Of a DNA stretch of 52,506 nt, positions 1 to 8,851 are shown in pieces. The notes under the pieces were generated by a model. That model ran no database searches. It was not told the origin of the DNA and saw only the letters and a list, made by a program, of their open reading frames with translations. The translations under genes were made by a program, and so were the position numbers. The DNA is from Candidatus Gemmiger faecigallinarum (GTDB lineage Bacteria; Bacillota; Clostridia; Oscillospirales; Ruminococcaceae): assembly GCA_019120395.1 (NCBI GenBank), contig DWVD01000045.1, positions 1 to 52,506 of the forward strand, written 5' to 3'. Positions within the stretch are counted from its first letter, which is position 1. Each line of letters opens with the position of its first letter.

Positions 1-129
1 GCTTCGATGCCTTCGGAGTCTGTCCGTATGGCCATCGCTACCGTCATCGTCATCCCCATTGCCTGCGCCTACCCCTTCTTCCAGAAATACTTCATTTCCG
101 GTCTGACCGTCGGCGCCGTCAAGGGCTGA
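1..129 (+). CDS. Carbohydrate ABC transporter permease, C-terminal fragment (LplC/YtcP-like)
   Basis: The window opens inside this gene; only the last 42 codons are present, ending in TGA. The visible tail has a hydrophobic stretch (MAIATVIVIPIACAYPFF) followed by QKYFISGLTVGAVKG. This is the characteristic ending of LplC/YtcP-type inner-membrane permeases of sugar and oligosaccharide ABC importers. The solute-binding lipoprotein follows 88 nt downstream, as is usual for such systems. No ATPase gene is seen here; these importers often share a MsmX-type ATPase encoded elsewhere. The family call is good despite the fragment; the substrate cannot be read from this piece. Confidence 0.8.
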   Translation, partial: ASMPSESVRMAIATVIVIPIACAYPFFQKYFISGLTVGAVKG

Positions 130-217
130 TACCCCATCCATTTTATCCCGACTTTCGGCGGGGGTGGGCTCCCGCTTGATAAGTAAACATTTTCCACTAC
201 ATAAAAGGAGAAACAGC

Positions 218-1789
218 ATGAAAAAGTTGAAGAAAGTGCTCGCTCTCGGCATGGCCGGCGCTATGGCTCTCAGCCTGGCGGCCTGCGGCGGCAGCGACAG
301 CTCTGCTACCACTTCCGGCTCCACCTCCACCGGCACCAGCGAGGCTTCCAGCACCGCTGACGGCGAGGTCGTCAACCTCACGTGGGTCATGGTCGGCAAT
401 GGCATGCCCTCGAACTACGACGCCTGGCTGGAGCAGATCAACCCCTATCTGGAAGAGAAGATCGGTGTTAACATCGATGTTCAGGTGGTTGCGTGGGACG
501 CTTGGGATCAGCGCCGCAGCACCATTGTCAACACCGCCGGTGAGTACGACATCCTGTTTACCAATACCAATACCTACACCAACGACGTGGGCATTGGTGC
601 TTTCTACGACATCACCGAGCTTCTGCCGGAAGTTGCCCCTGACCTGTGGGCTTCTATCCCGGAAGATTACTGGGATGCCTGCCGCGTGAACGGGCAGATC
701 TACGCTGTGCCCACTATGAAGGACTCTTCCATCTCCCAGTACGTGGTCTGGGATAAGGGCGCCATGGATGCTGCCGGCTATGACGGCTCCACCATGCAGG
801 ACCTGACCGATCCTGAGCTGACCGAGGCTCTGGGCAGCCAGGAGCTGCAGGATTACCTGGTCGCCAACAACTATCCCACGACGGCCTGGCCCCTGTCCAG
901 CTCCGGCGCTACCTACCTGACCTTCCAGTACGACACCATGGGCGCTGGTCTGATCGCCATGGGCGTCAAGTACAACGATACCGAGGGCAAGGTCGTTTCC
1001 ATCTTCGAGCAGCCCGATATCATGGAATACCTGGATCTGCTGCGTGAGTGGTATAACGCCGGCATCATCAATGCCGACGCCAACGTCAAGGGCGAGGAGA
1101 ACGCTTACAAGCCTGCTGCTATCGCGCAGGGCTGGCCTCTGGCCGCTGTCACCACCTGGGGCCCGAACATGGGCGTTGAAGAGGCCGTTGCCTACCAGTG
1201 GGGCCCGACCATCGTCTCTAACGACTCCGTCCGTGGCTCTCTGAACTGCATCTCCAACAACTGCCCGAACCCTGAGAAGGCGCTGGAGTTCCTGCAGCTG
1301 GTCAACACCGACAGCTACGTCCGCGACCTGCTGTACTACGGCGTCCAGGGTGATGACTGGGATTACACCGACGAGACCCACGAGTGGGTCCACAAGAACA
1401 ACGCCAACTGGACCATGGCCGGCTACACCCAGGGCAGCTTCTTCACCGTCACCCCGACCGACGACTTCGACTTCAACCAGTACGATCAGGTCGCCGAACT
1501 GAACGCGGCCGCCGAGCCTTCTGTCCTGCTGGGCTTCAGCATGGATACCACCCCTGTTTCCGACCAGCTGGCACAGTGCATTGCCATCGCTGAGAGCTAC
1601 AAGAGCGAGCTGCTGACCGGCGCTTGCGGTGAGTTTGATACCCCCGAAGAGATGGTCGCCGACATGGTCGCCGCAATGAACGAGGTCGGCTTCCAGGAGA
1701 TCCTGGCTGAGGCTCAGCGCCAGGTCGACGAGTTCCTGGCCGCCAACCCGCCGGAGGTTTCCACCTCCACCGCTGAGAGCGCGGAGTAA
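218..1789 (+). CDS. Extracellular solute-binding lipoprotein of a sugar ABC importer (LplA-like)
   Basis: A 523-aa family-1/LplA-type solute-binding protein that would capture an oligosaccharide outside the membrane and hand it to the permease encoded just upstream. The N-terminus is a lipoprotein signal (MKKLKKVLALGM, then LSLAAC with the lipidated Cys at residue 23), followed by a Ser/Thr/Gly-rich tether to about residue 50. The mature part begins VNLTWVMVGNGMPSNYDAW and has the large size (over 480 aa) typical of this subfamily. I chose the ATG at 218 because AAAGGAG lies 7-8 nt upstream and the signal peptide begins there; an in-frame ATG at 164 would add 18 residues that spoil it. The neighbouring GH130 and GH38 enzymes suggest a manno-oligosaccharide or mannose-rich glycan as ligand (inference). 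Confidence 0.9.
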   Translation: MKKLKKVLALGMAGAMALSLAACGGSDSSATTSGSTSTGTSEASSTADGEVVNLTWVMVGNGMPSNYDAWLEQINPYLEEKIGVNIDVQVVAWDAWDQRRSTIVNTAGEYDILFTNTNTYTNDVGIGAFYDITELLPEVAPDLWASIPEDYWDACRVNGQIYAVPTMKDSSISQYVVWDKGAMDAAGYDGSTMQDLTDPELTEALGSQELQDYLVANNYPTTAWPLSSSGATYLTFQYDTMGAGLIAMGVKYNDTEGKVVSIFEQPDIMEYLDLLREWYNAGIINADANVKGEENAYKPAAIAQGWPLAAVTTWGPNMGVEEAVAYQWGPTIVSNDSVRGSLNCISNNCPNPEKALEFLQLVNTDSYVRDLLYYGVQGDDWDYTDETHEWVHKNNANWTMAGYTQGSFFTVTPTDDFDFNQYDQVAELNAAAEPSVLLGFSMDTTPVSDQLAQCIAIAESYKSELLTGACGEFDTPEEMVADMVAAMNEVGFQEILAEAQRQVDEFLAANPPEVSTSTAESAE

Positions 1790-1822
1790 TTTTACCACGC
1801 AAACCGTTTCCCCGTGACTGAT

Positions 1823-1857
1823 CTGCTGCCCGTCCTGCCTGGCAGGGCGGGCGGCAG
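1823..1857. repeat. Inverted repeat (mRNA 3'-end stem or attenuator) after the binding-protein gene
   Basis: The arm at 1823-1839 (CTGCTGCCCGTCCTGCC) pairs with 1841-1857 (GGCAGGGCGGGCGGCAG) over 17 positions, two of them G-T wobbles. No T-tract follows, so it is not a classical intrinsic terminator. A 3' stabilising stem that keeps binding-protein mRNA abundant is the usual explanation at this position (inference). Confidence 0.5.
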
Positions 1858-2272
1858 GGGGGATACCGGTTAAAATGTAACCAACCCTAAATGTAGCCGT
1901 CGCTTTGTGCGGGCAAAGGAAACATGCCGGGGCGGCGTAACCACCGCCGTCCCCTGCGGCGAAGCCCACTTCGCTGCTGATCCGCGATTTTTGTGCCGAT
2001 CAGATGTTTTTTGCGCCCCGGTTCAAAGCGGCGGCTATTTGTGTGTCTGCCCCTGTTAAAAAAACAACGAACGGGCTTGCGGTTTCTGCGCGCAGAGCCT
2101 TGCCCGCAGGCGGGGCCGGCGCCCCGCCCGGCAGCCCGCCGCCGTGGAAAAAAGGGCGTGCCGCCCCGCCGGAGACGTTTTGCAAGCGGCCAAAAAACAA
2201 ACGCAGGCACGACGAAAAAATGCCGACCGCCCGCGGGTGGAAAAACGAAAAAAATTTTCTTTTCAAACCCCC

Positions 2273-2301
2273 TTGACGCGGACGAAATGGCGTGCTATAT
2301 C
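2273..2301 (+). promoter_or_regulatory. Sigma-A promoter for the GH130 gene
   Basis: TTGACG at 2273-2278, a 17-bp spacer, then TGC-TATATC with the -10 at 2296-2301 and an extended TGn element. Start of transcription would fall near 2308, leaving an untranslated leader of about 140 nt before the start codon at 2449. Confidence 0.6.
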
Positions 2302-2448
2302 TATGTGGACACTGAAAAAAACAGGGGAAAAACGGCAGGGAAATTTCACACAAAAGTACCGCTAAACGTACCCCAAAACAGCTGGCCGGAAAGGCCGGCG
2401 ACCGTATTTCTGCAAACGATTTGTTTTTCTGATAAGGAGGTAATCAAG

Positions 2449-3438
2449 ATGGCCAAGATCATCGGCAAACCGCTTCCCAACATTCCCTGGCAGGACCCGC
2501 CCGCCGTCACCCGCACCCCGCTGTGGCGCTATGACGGCAACCCCATCATCGGCCGCGACGGCAACAAGCGTTCCAACAGCGTGTTCAACAGCGCGGTGGT
2601 GCCCTACGGCGACGGCTTTGCGGGCGTGTTCCGCTGCGACAGCCTGTCCATCAGCATGGATATTTTTGCCGGCTTCTCCAAGGACGGCATCCACTGGACC
2701 ATCGACGACGAGCCGATCCACCTGGTGGGCGACGACCCGGAGGTCACCAACCGCGAGTACCGCTATGATCCCCGCGTCTGCGAGATCGACGGCAAATATT
2801 ACGTTTCCTGGTGCAACGGCTACCACGGCCCCACCATCGGCCTGGCCTGGACCGAGGATTTCAAGACCTTCCACCAGCTGGAAAACGCCTTCCTGCCCTA
2901 CAACCGCAACGGCGTGCTGTTCCCCCGCAAGATCCAGGGCCGCTACATGATGATGAGCCGTCCCAGCGACACCGGCCACACCCCCTTTGGCGACATCTTT
3001 GTCAGCCAGAGCGAGGACATGATCTACTGGGGCCGCCACCGCTACATGATGGGCGCGGTCAAGGGCGACGAGTCTGCCTGGCAGAGCCTGAAGATCGGCC
3101 CCGGCCCCATCCCCATCGAGACCGATGAAGGCTGGCTGCTGATCTACCACGGCGTTATCATGACCTGCAACGGCTATGTCTACCGCATGGGCGCGGCGCT
3201 TTTGGACATCAACGAGCCCTGGAAGGTACTGGCCCGCGGCAAGGATTACATCCTGGCCCCGCATATGCCTTACGAGTGCATGGGCGACGTGCCCAACGTC
3301 ACCTTCCCCTGCGCGGCGCTGGCCGACGCAGACACCGGCCGCATCGCCGTCTACTACGGCTGCGCCGATACCGTCACCGGCCTGGCTTTCACCACCGTGG
3401 ACCGGGTGCTGGATTACATCAAGGCGAATTCGTTCTGA
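2449..3438 (+). CDS. GH130-family beta-mannoside phosphorylase
   Basis: A 329-aa protein matching the GH130 five-bladed beta-propeller phosphorylases, which cleave beta-1,4-mannosides with inorganic phosphate to release alpha-mannose-1-phosphate. Recognisable blocks are [20 protein letters not shown] near residue 42, [20 protein letters not shown] near 105 (substrate/catalytic Asp region), [20 protein letters not shown] near 150 and [20 protein letters not shown] near 220. The start is the ATG with AAGGAGG 9 nt upstream; there is no signal peptide, so it acts in the cytoplasm. Family members use manno-oligosaccharides, mannosyl-glucose or the mannosyl-GlcNAc core of N-glycans, and I cannot assign the acceptor. 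The GH38 and GH20-like neighbours favour a glycan containing both alpha-mannose and beta-HexNAc. Confidence 0.9.
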   Translation: MAKIIGKPLPNIPWQDPPAVTRTPLWRYDGNPIIGRDGNKRSNSVFNSAVVPYGDGFAGVFRCDSLSISMDIFAGFSKDGIHWTIDDEPIHLVGDDPEVTNREYRYDPRVCEIDGKYYVSWCNGYHGPTIGLAWTEDFKTFHQLENAFLPYNRNGVLFPRKIQGRYMMMSRPSDTGHTPFGDIFVSQSEDMIYWGRHRYMMGAVKGDESAWQSLKIGPGPIPIETDEGWLLIYHGVIMTCNGYVYRMGAALLDINEPWKVLARGKDYILAPHMPYECMGDVPNVTFPCAALADADTGRIAVYYGCADTVTGLAFTTVDRVLDYIKANSF

Positions 3439-3631
3439 TTATACAATTTGTATTCTGCCGGCGGCAACAGCTCCCCGCGGCCGCAGCGCGGCGGGGAGCC
3501 ATGGGCCGGAGAAGATAAAAGCGAACCAAAGCAAAACAAAAAAGGGGTAAGCCCGCGGGAAACGCCCGCGGCGCAGAGCGCGTGACGCGGGGCGGCAAGA
3601 CCCCGCGGGCCGCGCAGAAAGGGAAGCATCT

Positions 3632-6600
3632 ATGGATTTTTTGGACAAGCGCATCGGCGTTATCTGCGATGAGCTGAAACGCCTGAGCGTCAAGCAGAAG
3701 GTAGCCATCACCACTTGGCAGATCAAGCCCGGCAACTACCTGACGCCCGCCGAGGCCGACGCCGCCGAGGCCCCCTACGCCGAGTTCGGCCATCAGGAGA
3801 CCTACGACCTGACCCGCTACCTGATGGGCGGCTACCAGGGCGACGGCGCCGTCAACACCCAGATCTCGCACTGGTACGGCCCGGACAAGCACTACTGGTT
3901 CCGTACCGAGGTCACCGTGCCGGAGTCCTTTGCCGGCAAGAGCCTGTGGCTGCACATCCAGTCCCAGATCGAGGAATGGGACGACGCCAAGAACCCCCAG
4001 TTCCTGGTGTTTGTGGACGGCGTGGTCACCCAGGGCGCCGACATGAACCACCGCGACGTGCTGCTGGCCCGCGAGGCCGAGGCCGGCCGCACCTACCGCA
4101 TCGACCTGCAGGCCTACACCGGCATCCTGCATGCCGAGCTGAACCTGCTGTGCGACCTGCGGGAGATCGACCCGGAGATCGAGGGCCTGTACTACGACAT
4201 GGTGGTGCCGCTGCGCGCCTTCGGCCGCCTGGACCCGGACGGCAAGCCCCGCCACGACCTGGAGCGGGTGCTGAACGAGGCCGTCAACATCCTGGACCTG
4301 CGCACCCCCTATGACGACAGCTTCTACGCCACGGTGGCCGACGCCCGCGCCTACCTGGCCAAGGCGCTGTACACCGACCTGGCCGGCCATGACGAGGTCA
4401 TTGCCAGCTGCATCGGCCACACCCACATCGACGTGGCCTGGTGGTGGACCGTCGCCCAGACCGAGGAAAAGACCTGCCGCAGCTTCTCCACCGTGCTGCG
4501 CCTGATGGAGCAGTACCCCAACTACAAGTTCATGTCCAGCCAGCCCCAGCTCTACGCCTTTTTGAAGGCCCGCTACCCGGAGCTGTTCGAGCAGATCAAG
4601 GCCCGCGTGGCCGAGGGCCGCTGGGAGCCGGAAGGCGGCATGTGGGTCGAGGCCGACTGCAACCTGACCAGCGGCGAAAGCCTGGTCCGCCAGTTCATCT
4701 ACGGCAAACGCTTCTTCAAGGATGAATTCGGCGTGGACAACCGCGTGCTGTGGCTGCCCGACGTGTTCGGCTATTCCGGCGCGCTGCCCCAGATCATGAA
4801 GCAGTGCGGCATCGACTACTTTATGACCACCAAGCTGGCCTGGAACCAGATCAACAAGATCCCCTACGACACCTTTCTGTGGCGGGGCATCGACGGCACC
4901 GAGGTGCTGACCCACCTGGTCACCACCCTGGACCTGGGCCAGGACCCCACCAAGAATTTCTTTACCACCTACAACGGCCAGCTGCACCCGGACGCCATCA
5001 TGGGCGGCTGGCAGCGTTACCAGCAGAAGGACATCAACAACGATATCCTGATCAGCTACGGCTACGGCGACGGCGGCGGCGGCCCCACCCGCGACATGCT
5101 GGAGACCTCCATCCGCATGGAGAAGGGCATCGAGGGCATCCCCAAGGTCCGCCAGGCCTTTGCCCGCACCTTCTTTGACGAGCTTGCCGAGCGTGTCTCC
5201 GGCAACCGCCGCCTGCCCACCTGGGAAGGCGAGCTGTACTTTGAGTATCACCGCGGCACCCTGACCTCCATGGCCCGCAACAAGCGCGGCAACCGCAAGA
5301 GCGAGCTGGGCATGATGGACCTGGAGCTGCTCAGCGTACTGGCCGCCGACAAGGTCGCCTACCCGAAAGAGGAGATGGACGCCCTGTGGCGGGTCATCCT
5401 GATCAACCAGTTCCACGACATCCTGCCCGGCTCCGCCATCCACGAGGTGTACGAGGTCACCAAGGGCGAGTACGCCAGCATTGCCGAGAAGATCGCCGCC
5501 ATGAAGGCCGAGCGCCTGGCTGCCCTGACCCCCGCCGGCGAGGGCGTGACGGTGTTCAACACCACCGGCTTTGCCCGCAATGACGTGGTCACCCTGCCCG
5601 GCGTCCAGGCCGAGGCTCTGGCCGACGAGACCGGCCGCACCTACCCGGTGCAGCAGACCGCCGACGGCGCCGTGGTCTACCTGGAAAACCTGCCCGCCAA
5701 GGGCCGCAGGGGCTTTGCCAAGGCGACCGCCCAGGCGGTGGAGGCCCCGTTTGCCCTGTCCGCCGACGGCCATACGCTGGAGACCCCCTTCTACACCGTC
5801 CGTTTCGACGAAAACGGCCAGATCGCGGCCATGTTCGACAAGGACGCCTGCCGCGAGGTGTTCAAGGCAGGCCAGGCCGGCAACGCCCTGCGCGTGTTCG
5901 AGGACAAGCCCATCTACTACGATAACTGGGATATCGACAACTACTATACCGAGAAGTTCTGGGACGTCACCGACGTCAAGGACTTCACCTGGACCGAGAA
6001 CGGCCCGGTGCGCGCCACCCTGCACATCGAGCGCAGCTTCAGCAAGTCCACCATCTGCCAGGATATCCACTTCTACGCCAACCTGCGCCGCGTGGACTTT
6101 GTGACCACCGTGGACTGGAAGGAACACCAGCATCTGCTCAAGGTGTTCTTCCCGGCGGATGTGCACACCGACCAGGCTACCTTCGAGATCCAGTACGGCA
6201 ACCTGACCCGCAAGACCCACTCCAACACCAGCTGGGACCGCGCCCGCTTCGAGAGCTGCGGCCAGAAATGGTGCGACGTGTCCGAGGGCCACTACGGCGT
6301 CAGCGTGCTGAACGACTGCAAGTACGGCCACTCGGTCAAGGACGGCTGCATCGGCCTGACGCTGATCAAGTCCGGCATCGAGCCCAACCCTGTCACCGAC
6401 CAGGAGGTCCACACCTTCACCTACGCGCTGTACCCCCATCAGGAGGGCTGGCAGGCCGGCGGCACCGTGCCCCAGGCCTACTTCCTCAACCAGCCCGCGC
6501 TGGCGGTGGCCGGCGGCAGCGCCGACGCCGGCGTGAGCCTGGCCGGCGTGGACGTGCCCAACGTGGTGCTGGAGACCGTCAAGCAGGCCGAGGACGGCGA

Positions 6601-6790
6601 CGGCGTGATCCTGCGCCTGTACGAGTGCGAGAACGCCAAGACCCCGGTCACCCTGACCTGGAACAAGCCGTTCGCCACCGCCGAGGCCGACAACTGCATC
6701 GAGGAAAAGACCGGCGATGTGGAAGTCAGCGGCAACCAGATCCGCTTTACCATCAAGCCCTACGAGGTCAAGACCATCCGCATCCGCTGA
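3632..6790 (+). CDS. GH38 alpha-mannosidase
   Basis: A 1052-aa cytoplasmic glycoside hydrolase family 38 enzyme that removes alpha-linked mannose from imported glycans by a zinc-dependent retaining mechanism. The N-terminal 250 residues are a beta-sandwich ancillary region. The catalytic domain follows with the zinc site HTHIDVAWWW (H263, D267), the region WEPEGGMWVEADCNLTSGES, and the nucleophile block WLPDVFGYSGALPQ (D377). NQFHDILPGSAIHEVYE marks the helical-bundle metal ligand. The beta-rich C-terminal domains complete the usual length for bacterial GH38 enzymes. There is no signal peptide. It lies 193 nt after GH130 in a region of strong GC hairpins and is probably co-transcribed with it. 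Confidence 0.95.
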   Translation: MDFLDKRIGVICDELKRLSVKQKVAITTWQIKPGNYLTPAEADAAEAPYAEFGHQETYDLTRYLMGGYQGDGAVNTQISHWYGPDKHYWFRTEVTVPESFAGKSLWLHIQSQIEEWDDAKNPQFLVFVDGVVTQGADMNHRDVLLAREAEAGRTYRIDLQAYTGILHAELNLLCDLREIDPEIEGLYYDMVVPLRAFGRLDPDGKPRHDLERVLNEAVNILDLRTPYDDSFYATVADARAYLAKALYTDLAGHDEVIASCIGHTHIDVAWWWTVAQTEEKTCRSFSTVLRLMEQYPNYKFMSSQPQLYAFLKARYPELFEQIKARVAEGRWEPEGGMWVEADCNLTSGESLVRQFIYGKRFFKDEFGVDNRVLWLPDVFGYSGALPQIMKQCGIDYFMTTKLAWNQINKIPYDTFLWRGIDGTEVLTHLVTTLDLGQDPTKNFFTTYNGQLHPDAIMGGWQRYQQKDINNDILISYGYGDGGGGPTRDMLETSIRMEKGIEGIPKVRQAFARTFFDELAERVSGNRRLPTWEGELYFEYHRGTLTSMARNKRGNRKSELGMMDLELLSVLAADKVAYPKEEMDALWRVILINQFHDILPGSAIHEVYEVTKGEYASIAEKIAAMKAERLAALTPAGEGVTVFNTTGFARNDVVTLPGVQAEALADETGRTYPVQQTADGAVVYLENLPAKGRRGFAKATAQAVEAPFALSADGHTLETPFYTVRFDENGQIAAMFDKDACREVFKAGQAGNALRVFEDKPIYYDNWDIDNYYTEKFWDVTDVKDFTWTENGPVRATLHIERSFSKSTICQDIHFYANLRRVDFVTTVDWKEHQHLLKVFFPADVHTDQATFEIQYGNLTRKTHSNTSWDRARFESCGQKWCDVSEGHYGVSVLNDCKYGHSVKDGCIGLTLIKSGIEPNPVTDQEVHTFTYALYPHQEGWQAGGTVPQAYFLNQPALAVAGGSADAGVSLAGVDVPNVVLETVKQAEDGDGVILRLYECENAKTPVTLTWNKPFATAEADNCIEEKTGDVEVSGNQIRFTIKPYEVKTIRIR

Positions 6791-6910
6791 GCGCCCCGCG
6801 CCGCAAATGCACAGCGGCCTGACGCCATGCGCCTGGCCGGGCGGCGTTTGGACGGCCTGACCGCCCAAACGGCCCGCGCCCCAACCAAATAGACCAAGGC
6901 AGCACCCCAC

Positions 6911-6944
6911 GGGACCGGGAAATGTTTCCCGGTCCCAAATTTTA
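6911..6944 (+). terminator. Hairpin between the GH38 and GH20-like genes, probably a partial terminator
   Basis: A perfect 12-bp stem, GGGACCGGGAAA (6911-6922) with TTTCCCGGTCCC (6925-6936), is followed by AAATTTTA. The T-run is short and interrupted, so attenuation or mRNA processing is more likely than full termination. Confidence 0.45.
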
Positions 6945-6973
6945 TGATCCCGGTGCTGCGGGAGGATATACCT

Positions 6974-8830
6974 ATGGACCTGCTTCCCAAACCGAAGGAA
7001 CGTTCCTTCCAGGACGGAGCCTACACCCCTGGCATCCACGCGATGATCCTGCTGGCGCCCGGCACCGCGCCCGGCGCGCTGCTCTACGCCCGGATGCTGC
7101 AGCAGACCTTTGCCGACCAGGCCGGCCTGACGCCGGACATCGGCCGCGGCGCCGCCCGCCCCGGCGACATCACGCTGGCCGTTGACACGGCGCTGCCCGC
7201 CGGGCAGTACCGGCTGGCCATTGCGCCCGACGCCGTCACGCTGACCGCCGGCGACGACGAGGCGCTGTGCAACGGCGTGCAGACGCTGCGCCAGATCATT
7301 GACCTGAACGGCGCGGTGCTGCCCGCCCAGACCATCACCGACTGGCCGGACATGGCCACCCGCGGCTATTATTTCGACTGCTCCCGCGGGCGGGTGCCCA
7401 AGCTCAGCTACCTCAAGCAGGTGGCCGACCGGCTCTGCCGCTACAAGGTCAACCAGTGGCAGCTGTACATCGAGCACACTTATCTGTTCCGCGACCTGTC
7501 CGAGGCCTGGCGGGACGACACCCCCCTGACCGCCCAGGAGATCCTGGAGCTGGACGACTACTGCGCCGCCCGCCACATCGAGCTGGTGCCCTCGCTGTCC
7601 ACCTTCGGGCATATGTACAAGATCCTGTCCACCAAGACCTGCTGCGACCTGTGCGAGCTGGAGGACTCGGAAAAGATCCCCTTCAGCTACAGCTATGCGG
7701 GCTGGCACCACACCCTCAACGCCGCTGACCCGGACTCGCTGGCGTTTGTCAAAAAGCTGATCGACGAGTACCGGCCGCTGTTCCGCACCAACAAGTTCAA
7801 TATCTGCGACGACGAGACCTTTGACCTGGGCAAGGGCCGCAGCAAGGAGCAGGCCGACCGGGAGGGCGCGCAGGCGCTGTACGTCCGCCATGTCAAGGCT
7901 TTGTGCGAGTATATCGTGGCCCAGGGCGGCATCCCCCAGTTCTGGGGCGACATCATGTGGCGCTTCCCCGAAAGCTGCCGCGAGCTGCCCAAAGAGACCA
8001 TCTGCCTGAACTGGGGCTACCTGCCCGAACAGCGGGAGAACGAGATCCGCGACATCGCCGCCAGCGGCATCACCCAGTATGCCTGCCCCGGCTGCTGCGG
8101 CTGGAACCGCTGGATGCCGCTGCAGCTGTACGCCTACAAAAACAACCGGATCATGGGCCGCCACGCCCGCAAATACCATGCGGTGGGCATTCTGAACACC
8201 GACTGGGGCGACTACGGCCACATCAACGACCCGCGCCTGACGGTGCCGGGCATGCTGTACGGCGCTGCCTTTGCCTGGAACGCCGACGAGGTGCCCTTTG
8301 ACGAGATCAACGAGGCGGTCAGCCGGCTGGAATACGGCGACGCTTCCGGCACGCTGGCCGGCGCCATGGCCGAGATGTCCGACCACGAAGTCTTTGACTG
8401 GTGGAACGCCGTCAACTGGATCGAGAGTTCAGACGAGCGCCGCGCCAAGCTGCTGGCCAAGCTGGATATGACCCAGGTGCCCGCCGCCAACGCCGCGGTG
8501 GAAGCCGCGCGGGGCAAAGTGCTGGCCGCCGCCCGCAGCCTGCCCGCCGGCCGCAAGGACATTGTGCAGCTGGTCTGCGTGGTGGCCGACAGCATCCTGC
8601 TGTGGAACGACGTTGGCGCCTACCTGGCCGGCGCGCACACCGCCGGCGACGAGGCCGGCACCGCGCTGGCCTGCCGCCTGGAGCACTGGTTCTACCGCTA
8701 CCGCATCGAGTGGGACAAGACCAGCCGGGTGTCCGCCACGCCCAACCTGATCCGCCTGATGAATGCTTGGGCCGACTGCCTGCGCGGCCGCGCCTACGGC
8801 AGCGTCCCGGCGCCGGAAGCAAAGGACTAA
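6974..8830 (+). CDS. GH20-like beta-N-acetylhexosaminidase
   Basis: A 618-aa protein with an N-terminal GH20b-type alpha/beta domain (about residues 1-125) and a GH20 TIM-barrel. The barrel starts at TRGYYFDCSRGRVPKLSYLK and includes VNQWQLYIEHTYLF. It contains the Asp-Glu catalytic pair in NICDDETFDLGKG (D280, E281), which in GH20 enzymes supports substrate-assisted removal of terminal beta-GlcNAc or beta-GalNAc. About 200 further helical residues follow the barrel. The ATG at 6974 is preceded by GGGAGG at good distance; an in-frame ATG at 6944 lacks a site. There is no signal peptide, so the enzyme acts on imported saccharides. Activity is inferred from family and the catalytic dyad. Confidence 0.85.
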   Translation: MDLLPKPKERSFQDGAYTPGIHAMILLAPGTAPGALLYARMLQQTFADQAGLTPDIGRGAARPGDITLAVDTALPAGQYRLAIAPDAVTLTAGDDEALCNGVQTLRQIIDLNGAVLPAQTITDWPDMATRGYYFDCSRGRVPKLSYLKQVADRLCRYKVNQWQLYIEHTYLFRDLSEAWRDDTPLTAQEILELDDYCAARHIELVPSLSTFGHMYKILSTKTCCDLCELEDSEKIPFSYSYAGWHHTLNAADPDSLAFVKKLIDEYRPLFRTNKFNICDDETFDLGKGRSKEQADREGAQALYVRHVKALCEYIVAQGGIPQFWGDIMWRFPESCRELPKETICLNWGYLPEQRENEIRDIAASGITQYACPGCCGWNRWMPLQLYAYKNNRIMGRHARKYHAVGILNTDWGDYGHINDPRLTVPGMLYGAAFAWNADEVPFDEINEAVSRLEYGDASGTLAGAMAEMSDHEVFDWWNAVNWIESSDERRAKLLAKLDMTQVPAANAAVEAARGKVLAAARSLPAGRKDIVQLVCVVADSILLWNDVGAYLAGAHTAGDEAGTALACRLEHWFYRYRIEWDKTSRVSATPNLIRLMNAWADCLRGRAYGSVPAPEAKD

Positions 8831-8851
8831 AGCAGGGGGGCTTTTGCCCGT

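Larger units (their letters stand above)
1790..2448 (+). other. 659-bp intergenic region with a long inverted repeat and the GH130 promoter
   Basis: No supported gene. It contains a long imperfect inverted repeat at 1823-1857, several GC-rich palindromes such as GGGGCCGGCGCCCC near 2115, A-rich tracts, and a good sigma-A promoter at 2273-2301 that reads into the GH130 gene. Open frames running through it have no ribosome binding site and are GC-driven artefacts. Confidence 0.6.

Noticed and set aside
6911-6944. Full terminator separating GH38 from the GH20-like gene
   Set aside because: The stem is perfect but followed by AAATTTTA rather than a T-run, and no promoter was found before the next gene, so it was listed only as a partial terminator.
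3419-8386. A 1655-codon open frame on the minus strand
   Set aside because: It mirrors the GH38 and GH20-like genes on the plus strand, whose family motifs are clear. The frame is Val/Gly/Ala/His-rich with no start signal, and stays open only because of strong GC bias at third positions.
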